Virus record (IMG/VR): IMGVR_UViG_3300033571_016834
Span: 1-30,259 of that record
Direction: 5' to 3' (one strand)
Origin: a virus
DNA: 30,259 bases
Numbering within the stretch: position 1 is the stretch's first letter; each line of letters starts with the position of its first letter. Shown one piece after another: positions 24,637-30,259 of the stretch. The position numbers and the translations under genes are program-made. Below the pieces are notes generated by a model. It made no database searches. It had not been told where the DNA came from and was given only the letters and a program-made list of their open reading frames with translations.

Positions 24637-27036
24637 ATGGAAATTAAAATACCAGAAGATGCAAAAATAAGTAATACACAAACCTCAGACGACGTTCCAA
24701 ATATTGCTGCACTAGAAGCTGAATTTAAAACAAATAAAGATAAATCTGGTCCTGGGTTTATTGTTCCAAAAGATATAGCTCAAGGGGATATTATAACAGG
24801 AATAGATGCTGTTGGAGAAGGGTTAGCTGAATCTTCTGGATCTCTTGGTTTACCGCCATTAATGATTGGAGCAGCAGCTGCTGGGTTTGGATTAAAAGGA
24901 GCAGCTGCTGGTTTGCGAGCAGCAAAATCACTAAAATCAAGTCCATTCGCTAAAAATGTTAGTGATTTCGCAACTGCAGCAAAACAAAAAGTTAGTTCTG
25001 CTACAGACACAATCGGTACTACTGCAAAAGAAACATATAATTCTGTCAGTGATACACTTGGTGCTATATTTAAAAAATCTCCCATTGATAAAACTACTCA
25101 ACAAACTTCAAAAGAAAAATTTGGGGATATATTTAGACCAAATAAAACTACTCAACAAACTTCAAAAGAAAAATTTGATGAGTTTTTCAAAAATGAAAAA
25201 CCATTTAACCCAAAAATAGGAAAACCATTAGGTAAGATACCTACCAAAAAACCAATAAGAAATCCATTTAGAGTTAGCGGAAATGTTGGAGGCAGTATTC
25301 TAGGAGGATTGGCTGGGTTGGGGGCAAGTTTATTTGGTGGTGGTAATAACAATGATCAAAATAGAAATAGTGGAAATTTATCTAACCTGTCAGCATTACC
25401 AAATTTATCTGCAGCTTTAACATCAATGCCTTCTGGTGGCGATTCAGGAATGGTTGGGGAATCGCATTTTGGGGGAGGTAGCCTCAATGGATTGACAATT
25501 ATGGAAGCATTGTCAAAAATTTATTCTTTATTAGTTGAATCAAACGATGAATTAAGAAAAATCTCAGGTAATACTTCTAGAATGTTAAAACAATCAGCAA
25601 ATGCAGACACAGCATCTGATATAGCATCAGCAAATGCAGGAGCAAGAGCAAATGAAACTGGATATGGGTATTCAGCAATAACAAGATCAACCGATTCAGA
25701 ATATTTAAAGCCAGATATTGATGCACCTGAAAACAATACACCAGAAAAAGAAAACAAATCAGGATTATGGTCAAAATTAGCTGGTGTGGTTGGAAGGGGG
25801 GTAGGTTGGACAGCTAAAGCTGCTGGGGTCGGGGTGGGATTAGGAGCAGTAGCAGCATCTGATGCACAAGCCAATATTGGCGTAGATTTGCTAAGCAGAA
25901 CTTCAAAATTGATGTCTAGCCTTTCTGGTGATAACCAATACGATAGGTTAAAATCAATAATTAAAGAAGGTGAAAGTAGAGGTAATTATTCTGTAGTATA
26001 TGGTGGCGGAAAACCGAAAAAAGAATTGACAGAAATGTCAATTCGTGAAGTGTTAGAATATCAAGAAAAAATGCTTCAAACTAGAGATGAAAACGGTAAA
26101 GCACATAGTCCTGTTGGGGCATATCAAATAATTAGAGACACCTTAAAAGAAAATTACGAATTAGCTGGGTTATCATTAGATGATAAATTTACTCCTGAAA
26201 ACCAAGATAAAATTGCAGATGTTCTTATTGCTAAAAGAATGCAGCGTTCTGATGGTTCTGCTGAAGGATTTGCTAAACAATTAGCATTAGAATGGGCATC
26301 ATTGGGTGACCCTACACAAGAAAATGGAACAAGAAAACCTATACCGTCAAGTGTGGTCATGGCTGCAATCGCGGGGGTAGAAGATGATGAAACTGCAATT
26401 GAAACGCCATCTACTAATAATCTTGACCATGTCTTAACACCATCTGTTGACAATGCTAAAAAATTTGGGTTTTCTAATGAATCTTCTTTGAAATTACCTG
26501 AAGGAACTTCGGTACTTGACAATGCAATTAAACCAAATCAAACGGTTAGTAAAGTGTTAAACAATTCTGATAAAACGGTAGCATTAACTAACCAAGAAAA
26601 TATAACCGAACCTGGCCTACAATTTGGTGGTAAATATTCCAGAAATCCAAACACAGTTATCTCTCAATCAGAATTGTTTAAACCGCAAGAAATGGGTGTC
26701 GACCCAAAAACAGGAGAATTATTTGTTAAATCGAATACTCCTTCTGTAACGCCTATATTTGATGAGTCAACTAATTATGAGAATTTAAGAGAATCAACAT
26801 TAGGTGCATCAAGTATTATAACAGAAAAACCACAAGATCAATCGGCTATGCAAAGCGTAAATGAAAATCTTACTAAAGTTGCACAATTGGTTGCGTCTAA
26901 TCAACAACAGCCAGCTCCGCAACCTATGAGAGCTTCTCCACCAGATGCAGCAGGAAATGCTGGCAGTATAATGTCAGTAAGGAATGAAGATCCAGTGTTG
27001 TTAACACTTACATATGGAAATGTAAAAACGGCATAA
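24637..27036 (+). CDS. probable tape-measure/hub protein with lambda-R-like lysozyme domain
   Basis: 799 residues. Gly/Ala-rich hydrophobic stretches occur at about residues 70-95 (LPPLMIGAAAAGFGLKGAAA), 218-232 (GGSILGGLAGLGASLFGGG) and 395-408. Residues 436-560 form a muramidase-type domain: IIKEGESRGNYSVVYGGG with E444 as candidate catalytic Glu, HSPVGAYQIIRDTLKENYEL, FTPENQDKIADVLI and LALEWASLGDP. This sequence order matches phage lambda R transglycosylase (WSEGT, GAGRYQLLSRWW, FSPKSQDAVAL, IWASLPG). It directly follows the frameshifting gp26-like gene, the usual place of the tape-measure gene, so I infer a gp29-type ruler with peptidoglycan-cutting activity. An 18-codon tandem repeat occurs near residues 150-180. 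Ribosome binding site AAAAGGA; ends near the terminator. Confidence 0.75.
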   Translation: MEIKIPEDAKISNTQTSDDVPNIAALEAEFKTNKDKSGPGFIVPKDIAQGDIITGIDAVGEGLAESSGSLGLPPLMIGAAAAGFGLKGAAAGLRAAKSLKSSPFAKNVSDFATAAKQKVSSATDTIGTTAKETYNSVSDTLGAIFKKSPIDKTTQQTSKEKFGDIFRPNKTTQQTSKEKFDEFFKNEKPFNPKIGKPLGKIPTKKPIRNPFRVSGNVGGSILGGLAGLGASLFGGGNNNDQNRNSGNLSNLSALPNLSAALTSMPSGGDSGMVGESHFGGGSLNGLTIMEALSKIYSLLVESNDELRKISGNTSRMLKQSANADTASDIASANAGARANETGYGYSAITRSTDSEYLKPDIDAPENNTPEKENKSGLWSKLAGVVGRGVGWTAKAAGVGVGLGAVAASDAQANIGVDLLSRTSKLMSSLSGDNQYDRLKSIIKEGESRGNYSVVYGGGKPKKELTEMSIREVLEYQEKMLQTRDENGKAHSPVGAYQIIRDTLKENYELAGLSLDDKFTPENQDKIADVLIAKRMQRSDGSAEGFAKQLALEWASLGDPTQENGTRKPIPSSVVMAAIAGVEDDETAIETPSTNNLDHVLTPSVDNAKKFGFSNESSLKLPEGTSVLDNAIKPNQTVSKVLNNSDKTVALTNQENITEPGLQFGGKYSRNPNTVISQSELFKPQEMGVDPKTGELFVKSNTPSVTPIFDESTNYENLRESTLGASSIITEKPQDQSAMQSVNENLTKVAQLVASNQQQPAPQPMRASPPDAAGNAGSIMSVRNEDPVLLTLTYGNVKTA
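25088..25177 (+). repeat. 36-bp direct repeat inside the tape-measure candidate
   Basis: Bases 25088-25123 and 25142-25177 are identical over 36 bp, offset by 54 bases, so the protein repeats KTTQQTSKEKF in frame. The 18-codon unit duplication keeps the frame and suggests a recent tandem duplication in the linker between the N-terminal part and the lysozyme domain. Confidence 0.9.
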
Positions 27037-27060
27037 AAAAAGGGAGCCGAAGCTCCCTTT
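27035..27060 (-). terminator. Rho-independent terminator of the gp32 transcript, UUCG loop
   Basis: Read on the minus strand: AAAGGGAGC, loop TTCG, GCTCCC, then seven T. The 6-bp GC stem closed by a C-UUCG-G tetraloop followed by a U-run is the strong phage terminator type. It lies 7 bases after the gp32 stop. On the plus strand the same hairpin is followed by only three T, so it probably also limits read-through from the 799-residue gene. Confidence 0.9.
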
Positions 27061-27066
27061 CATATA

Positions 27067-28008
27067 TTAGTCGTCGCCGACTAACTTACTGAAGTAAGAC
27101 ATATCATCATCTTCTTCATCGTCAATTACTGCAGTAGAAGCAGCAAAAGAAGCAGTTGTTTTCTTTTCAGCAACTGTGCTTTGGATAAATTGTTCATCTT
27201 CAACTTCATCAAGAGATTTTGCTGTATAATCTTCAGCAGTTTTATACTTAGCGTTTTGATTTGATTGCCCTAGAACTCTTTTTAGACGAGCTTCTAATGT
27301 TGCATAGTCTTTGAAATTTTTAGGTTCAAGAATTTCTTTTAAAGAAAATTCACTCTTCCAAACTTTTTCTAGTTTATCATCGTCATCAAATAACGCTGAT
27401 GGGCTATCAAATTCAGCTAAATCATAATTTTGGTAACCATCTACTTTACGAATTTTTAATTTAAAATTCGCACCTTCCCATAAATCAAATGGATCAATAG
27501 GTTTATCATCTTCAAATTGTGGGTTCATCGCTTGAGTAATTTTCTCAAAGATTTTTTTACCAAACACATATTTAAATGTTTTACCTTCATTTTCTGGGTG
27601 TTTAGTATCTTTGATTACATAAATATTAGAAACATAATGTAATCTACGTTTTTGTTTTCTGGCTTGTTCTTTATTAGATTCAATACCAGTTTCCCATAAT
27701 TCTGAATTGTATTTACCTAGAGGGTCATCTAGGCCAATTGAAGTTAATGATTTTTCGATATACCAACCACCTGGACCTTGGAAACCGTGATCGTAATATT
27801 TAACCCATGGTAAACCATCCGATTCAACATCTTGTGGAGGAGTAGGAAGAAAACGAATTACAGCGTAACCGTTACCTGATTTATCAAGTTCACATTTCCA
27901 ATATTCATTAGAATCATCATTTTGATTATTAGAAGACATAGATTCAACAGCTTTCGCTAATTTATCTAAATTTGAACCTGATTGTTTTTTTAATTTACTA
28001 AAATCCAT
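27067..28008 (-). CDS. 32: gp32 single-stranded DNA-binding protein
   Basis: 313 residues from the ATG at 28008, preceded by AAAGGTG; the frame is open 23 codons further upstream but that would start inside gp59 without a ribosome site. N-terminal basic region MDFSKLKKQSGSNLDKLAKA (cooperativity), OB core with YWKCELDKSGNGYAVIRFLP (T4 [21 protein letters not shown]), YVSNIYVIKDTKHPENEGKT then FKYVFGKKIFEKI, DLWEGANFKLKIRKVDGYQN, and an acidic C-terminus ending in DDEEDDDMSYFSKLVGDD for partner binding. The T4 zinc ligands are mostly missing: H74 is kept but the three Cys positions read Ser, Asp/Pro and Leu-type residues. It coats replication-fork ssDNA and contacts gp59. Leader repeats at 28038-28068 may control it. 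Confidence 0.95.
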   Translation of the reverse strand: MDFSKLKKQSGSNLDKLAKAVESMSSNNQNDDSNEYWKCELDKSGNGYAVIRFLPTPPQDVESDGLPWVKYYDHGFQGPGGWYIEKSLTSIGLDDPLGKYNSELWETGIESNKEQARKQKRRLHYVSNIYVIKDTKHPENEGKTFKYVFGKKIFEKITQAMNPQFEDDKPIDPFDLWEGANFKLKIRKVDGYQNYDLAEFDSPSALFDDDDKLEKVWKSEFSLKEILEPKNFKDYATLEARLKRVLGQSNQNAKYKTAEDYTAKSLDEVEDEQFIQSTVAEKKTTASFAASTAVIDDEEDDDMSYFSKLVGDD

Positions 28009-28037
28009 ATAAACACCTTTATTAACATTTGATTTAA

Positions 28038-28068
28038 ACAACGTATAGACAACATATATACAACGTAT
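28038..28068 (-). repeat. three 11-nt repeats in the gp32 leader, possible operator
   Basis: On the plus strand ACAACGTAT (28038-28046), ACAACATAT (28049-28057) and ACAACGTAT (28060-28068) recur with an 11-base period, so the mRNA carries AUACGUUGU, AUAUGUUGU, AUACGUUGU. They lie 30-60 bases before the gp32 ATG. A short CGTA-AAA-TACG hairpin overlaps the first repeat in mRNA order and the gp59 stop. T4 gp32 represses its own translation through a leader pseudoknot plus unstructured repeats; this may be the equivalent. Confidence 0.6.
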
Positions 28069-28069
28069 T

Positions 28070-28663
28070 TTACGCAAATTCCTTTACAGTTTCAATTAAA
28101 GTTTTTTTGAATTTGCTTTTGTCATACTCTAAGAATGGCTTGTATTTCAACATTTTTGTTTTAACACGAGGCCAAATATAATCATCCTTGATATTTTTGT
28201 CCCATTTAGGAACAAATTCCATAAACTCATTCATAATAATAACAGTTTCCGGAGAAACTTCATCTCTTAACATTTTAGTTAAGAGCAAAGGAAAATCATT
28301 TGAATCACTTTTAAATAATTTTTTGTGATTTTCTTCACCAAATATATTTATTAAATCATTTTCAAAAATATAGGATAAAGATTGTTGTTTTTTATTAAAA
28401 TTTACGAAATTTTCGTGTGCTTCATGAGACAACAAATCTTGAACCCATACGGTTTCATTTTGTAAAAAATTAGCAATAAAGAATCTTTTTAAATCTTCAT
28501 CAGAAAATTTTTTACTCAATTTCTCATAAACATATTTATGTTTATTTTTATGGAATTGATCAACAGAATATTTTACTCTACCATGATACTTATTAAAGTC
28601 ATAATCTGTTGTAAAGTGTAATTTTAATGCTCTGTAAAGACAGCAACATAGATACGCAGACAT
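28070..28663 (-). CDS. 59: gp59 helicase loader
   Basis: 197 residues from the ATG at 28663; TTG and GTG codons just upstream are in frame but lie within the ribosome-binding sequence (GGTGA). Family pattern of T4 gp59 (217 aa): an N-terminal helical domain with ALKLHFTTDYDFNKYHGRVK, YEKLSKKFSDEDLKRFFIAN, then FLQNETVWVQDLLSHEAHENF (T4 FFQKLSEKYKLKELALIFISNLVANQDAWIGDISD), and a C-terminal domain with VSPETVIIMNEFMEFVPKWD and IWPRVKTKMLKYKPFL ending in FIETVK-type FKKTLIETVKEFA. gp59 loads the gp41 helicase on gp32-coated forks and blocks early leading-strand extension. It is preceded by a strong sigma70-type promoter and followed by the gp32 leader. Confidence 0.9.
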   Translation of the reverse strand: MSAYLCCCLYRALKLHFTTDYDFNKYHGRVKYSVDQFHKNKHKYVYEKLSKKFSDEDLKRFFIANFLQNETVWVQDLLSHEAHENFVNFNKKQQSLSYIFENDLINIFGEENHKKLFKSDSNDFPLLLTKMLRDEVSPETVIIMNEFMEFVPKWDKNIKDDYIWPRVKTKMLKYKPFLEYDKSKFKKTLIETVKEFA

Positions 28664-28688
28664 TTTTATCACCAAACCTAAAAATCAT

Positions 28689-28717
28689 ATTGTAACTTAA
28701 AACTGTTAAAAAGTCAA
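28689..28717 (-). promoter_or_regulatory. early-type sigma70 promoter for gp59-gp32
   Basis: Minus strand: -35 TTGACT (28717-28712), 17-base spacer, -10 TACAAT (28694-28689), start expected near 28682, about 20 bases before the gp59 ATG. The -35 hexamer is part of the last codons of gp33. A 27-base core including the spacer is 25/27 identical to the promoter at 29576-29604, which shows that more than the hexamers is conserved. Confidence 0.85.
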
Positions 28718-28930
28718 GCGAACAGATGAACTTTTTATTAAACGTAATGCGATAGCTTCTTCTTCCATCTTACTTTTTAAGGCAGGGGAAATTAAAGATA
28801 TAATTGAATCAACTTCCAGTTCTTTTTCTTCACAATAACTTACTATCGCATCAACATATTCAAGTTTATGTATATTCACTTTAGTAAAAATTATATTAGA
28901 GAATTCATGCATTTTATCAAAATTTTCCAT
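28706..28930 (-). CDS. 33: gp33 late-transcription co-activator
   Basis: 74 residues, shorter than T4 gp33 (112). The helical core matches in order: LEYVDAIVSYCEEKELEVDS (T4 MVEEFGMSYLEATTAFLEEN), then IISLISPALKSKMEEEAIAL (T4 FAKFIPSGIIEKIQSEAIDE) and RLIKSSSVRLTF (T4 NLLRPSVV). gp33 binds the RNA polymerase beta flap and links the gp55 sigma-type factor complex to the gp45 sliding clamp at late promoters. The T4 C-terminal acidic-hydrophobic clamp-binding tail appears to be missing or replaced by the short VRLTF end. Its ATG overlaps the endolysin stop (TAATG), so they are translationally coupled. Confidence 0.85.
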   Translation of the reverse strand: MENFDKMHEFSNIIFTKVNIHKLEYVDAIVSYCEEKELEVDSIISLISPALKSKMEEEAIALRLIKSSSVRLTF

Positions 28931-29424
28931 TAAGCACTCTTTTTTGAATAAAAATTAGATTGACCTAGCTTTGCAGCTAATTTATATTCTCTACTCCATT
29001 TATATCTAGAATGAATACTTTTAAAAAATAATACATCTGGACCAAAATTAGGTAAAGAAACTCGTTTATTTAAAATATCATCAGATAAATCTAAACTATT
29101 TTCCCAGGAATCGCTGCCATATTTTATTTTAGTTTTGCGCGAGCAAACCCAAGAAAATTGACACAATTTTTTACCGTCATCATAATTTATTTGATTGACG
29201 ACACCACAAATTGTTTTTGGAAATTTTTTATGATTAGTTCGATTTAAGACTACTTTGGCAACACCCTTTTTACCAGCAATTGGTTCACCTTTTGCTTCAT
29301 GATAAATGACTTTAGCCAAGCATATTTTTTCTGATTCTGTATTTACTTGTTTTGCGAAACTCGCTGTAGGTATTATTAAAATTATAATAGCAAGAATGAT
29401 CGCCTTTTTCGTAATTGAATACAT
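28930..29424 (-). CDS. SleB-type (Hydrolase_2) exported cell wall hydrolase, probable endolysin
   Basis: 164 residues from the ATG at 29424, chosen because AAGGAG lies 8 bases upstream; a farther in-frame ATG at 29451 has no such site. A signal peptide is clear: MYSITKKAIILAIIILIIPT then ASFA-K, with an Ala-x-Ala cleavage motif. The mature part has the SleB/CwlJ family landmarks ICLAKVIYHEAKGEPIAGKK, GVAKVVLNR, FPKTICGVVNQ and CQFSWVC, with E in YHEAKGE as the likely catalytic residue. Four cysteines could pair in the periplasm. It would cut glycan strands as a Sec-exported endolysin, so lysis may not need a classical holin. It is transcribed with gp33. Confidence 0.88.
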   Translation of the reverse strand: MYSITKKAIILAIIILIIPTASFAKQVNTESEKICLAKVIYHEAKGEPIAGKKGVAKVVLNRTNHKKFPKTICGVVNQINYDDGKKLCQFSWVCSRKTKIKYGSDSWENSLDLSDDILNKRVSLPNFGPDVLFFKSIHSRYKWSREYKLAAKLGQSNFYSKKSA

Positions 29425-29439
29425 CTTTGTTTCTCCTTG

Positions 29440-29474
29440 AGAAATATTCAAATAAACTGTTGCAGAATATTTCT
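29440..29474 (-). promoter_or_regulatory. 10-bp hairpin just upstream of the endolysin ribosome site
   Basis: AGAAATATTC (29440-29449 on plus) and GAATATTTCT (29465-29474) are perfect inverted repeats with a 15-base loop. In the mRNA the stem ends one base before the AAGGAG Shine-Dalgarno sequence. It leaves the ribosome site free and may shape access or protect the message. Confidence 0.6.
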
Positions 29475-29540
29475 AATTATGATTAGGACTTTTTCTTTTC
29501 CTGAAAAGCTACTAATTGGTTTAAATTAACTCACAAAAAT

Positions 29541-29567
29541 CATGGTATAAAAAGTATTTATACCATG
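29541..29567 (-). promoter_or_regulatory. 11-bp hairpin overlapping a perfect late promoter
   Basis: CATGGTATAAA (29541-29551) and TTTATACCATG (29557-29567) form a perfect 11-bp stem with a 5-base loop. The minus strand reads TATAAATA at 29562-29555, the T4 late element, within this hairpin. RNA from the upstream early promoter would begin at the hairpin, while late RNA would start in its second arm and lack it. The endolysin ATG lies about 120 bases downstream. Confidence 0.7.
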
Positions 29568-29575
29568 CAGTATAT

Positions 29576-29604
29576 AGTCTAACCTAAAACTCTTAAAAAG
29601 TCAA
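29576..29604 (-). promoter_or_regulatory. early-type promoter upstream of endolysin-gp33
   Basis: Minus strand: -35 TTGACT (29604-29599), 17-base spacer, -10 TAGACT (29581-29576), start expected near 29569. The sequence around it is a near copy of the gp59 promoter (25/27 over 29580-29606). The -10 is weaker than TACAAT. The -35 begins 9 bases after the exonuclease stop. Confidence 0.7.
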
Positions 29605-29612
29605 GCATTTTT

Positions 29613-30251
29613 TTAAAACTGTTTTCTACGATCTACCAAGTCTTTGATATATGGCCTAATTTGTTTAACAAAAACTTGCGATTTATCGTTTTCAACCGCT
29701 ATAATTGTTACAATTTGTTTAATCATAGTTCCTGTCATTTCCATATAAGCTAGTGCATAAAATGTTTCTTGGAGAAAATAATCATGTATATTTTCTTCAG
29801 TTTTTAATCTTCTAGCATTTTTAAAATCTATTACAGATAAAATACCATCAAATTCAGCAATACAATCAACACTACCAGCAATTTTTAATTTATCGCTGTA
29901 TAGACAAGCTTCTTGAGCATGGATATTATTAATTCTATGTAAAACGGGTTTTAGGGAATAAAACATCTCGAGGGCATCTGGCATTCGGCATGACAACTGT
30001 TTATTGTTGAGATAGTCTTCACACATTTGATGTAAGTTGGTTCCACGTTTAGCAGAATTGTTGGTAATTTTATCTGCAGCATCATGACCTATTCTGTCAC
30101 GCCATTCTTTTAGATAAGATTTATCCGATGTAGAACCAAGTACAGTGGTAATAGATGGATAACACCGATGACCTATTTGATAATGGCGTCGTCCATCTAT
30201 GTTTACACGTGGATAAGATGTTATTTCAACTGGTACATGACAAAAATTCAT
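29613..30251 (-). CDS. PD-(D/E)XK exonuclease, RecB/Cas4-like
   Basis: 212 residues, with the ATG at 30251 near the window edge, so its upstream signals are not visible. Catalytic signature of the RecB-type nuclease family: H74 in RGTNLHQMCEDYL, E114, D129 in GSVDCIAEF, D142-F-K144 in VIDFKN, and the QxxxY motif Q161-ETF-Y165 followed by ALAYMEMTG. This arrangement (H, D, DxK, QxxxY) is like MGME1 and the small phage exonucleases of T4-like marine phages, which lack iron-sulfur cysteines. Likely role is processing single-stranded DNA ends in recombination or breakdown of host DNA. It has no T4 counterpart by name. Confidence 0.88.
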   Translation of the reverse strand: MNFCHVPVEITSYPRVNIDGRRHYQIGHRCYPSITTVLGSTSDKSYLKEWRDRIGHDAADKITNNSAKRGTNLHQMCEDYLNNKQLSCRMPDALEMFYSLKPVLHRINNIHAQEACLYSDKLKIAGSVDCIAEFDGILSVIDFKNARRLKTEENIHDYFLQETFYALAYMEMTGTMIKQIVTIIAVENDKSQVFVKQIRPYIKDLVDRRKQF

Positions 30252-30259
30252 TTTTACAA

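Noticed and set aside
24780-25874. Several minus-strand open frames opposite the 799-residue gene
   Set aside because: They are proline/alanine-rich shadows of the Gly/Ala-rich coding strand without ribosome sites or recognisable domains.
28009-28077. Upstream extension of gp32 by 23 codons
   Set aside because: The ATG at 28008 has AAAGGTG at the right distance and its product begins like other gp32 proteins; the extension would overlap gp59 and contain the leader repeats.
1-30259. tRNA genes, CRISPR arrays, insertion sequences, defence or toxin systems
   Set aside because: None was seen. Nearly all bases belong to phage structural or replication genes, and the gaps are short and accounted for by promoters, leaders and one terminator.

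Overview
The window is part of the genome of a T4-like contractile-tailed phage (Caudoviricetes), very AT-rich, without any cellular gene. At least fifteen products can be matched to named T4 proteins from remembered family sequences (gp15, 14, 13, 8, 7, 6, 25, 5, 27-like, 53, 48, 4, 54, 26-like, 32, 59, 33). The gene order, the giant DUF4815 fibre protein, the lysozyme-free gp5 and the low GC resemble marine T4-like phages (cyanophage or pelagiphage type) rather than enterobacterial T4. No host-specific auxiliary gene is visible, so the host stays open.

Layout. (1) 1-21767, minus strand, a tightly packed late operon read from right to left: gp48, gp53, gp27-like hub, gp5 spike, gp25, gp6, gp7, gp8, a 2207-residue fibre/baseplate protein, a 499-residue structural protein, a small coiled-coil protein, then the neck and tail-completion genes gp13, gp14 and gp15 (cut by the window edge). 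(2) 21768-21835, a short divergent promoter region with a perfect T4 late promoter facing gp48. (3) 21836-27036, plus strand: gp4 head-completion nuclease, an unassigned 206-residue protein, gp54 tube initiator, a gp26-like baseplate/tail-assembly protein with a probable programmed -1 frameshift, and a 799-residue probable tape-measure protein carrying a lambda-R-like lysozyme domain. (4) 27035-27060, a UUCG-loop terminator between convergent genes. (5) 27067-30251, minus strand, replication and transcription genes: RecB/Cas4-type exonuclease, exported SleB-type endolysin, gp33 late co-activator, gp59 helicase loader, gp32 single-strand binding protein.

How it fits together. Regions 1 and 3 encode nearly a complete baseplate (wedge gp6/7/8/25/53, hub gp5/27/26, tube start gp48/54), the length ruler and the connector between tail and head. 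Region 5 supplies replication proteins and the factor that couples replication to late transcription, which would then fire the NATAAATA late promoters in regions 1 and 2.

Most interesting points: the in-frame slippery T7 run that fuses the gp26-like protein to a 66-codon extension directly before the tape-measure gene; the apparent relocation of the tail lysozyme from gp5 to that tape-measure protein; Gly-rich GxGY modules shared by four neighbouring baseplate proteins; two nearly identical early-type promoters, one starting RNA at a hairpin that a late promoter would bypass; and three 11-nt repeats in the gp32 leader that may be an autoregulatory operator.
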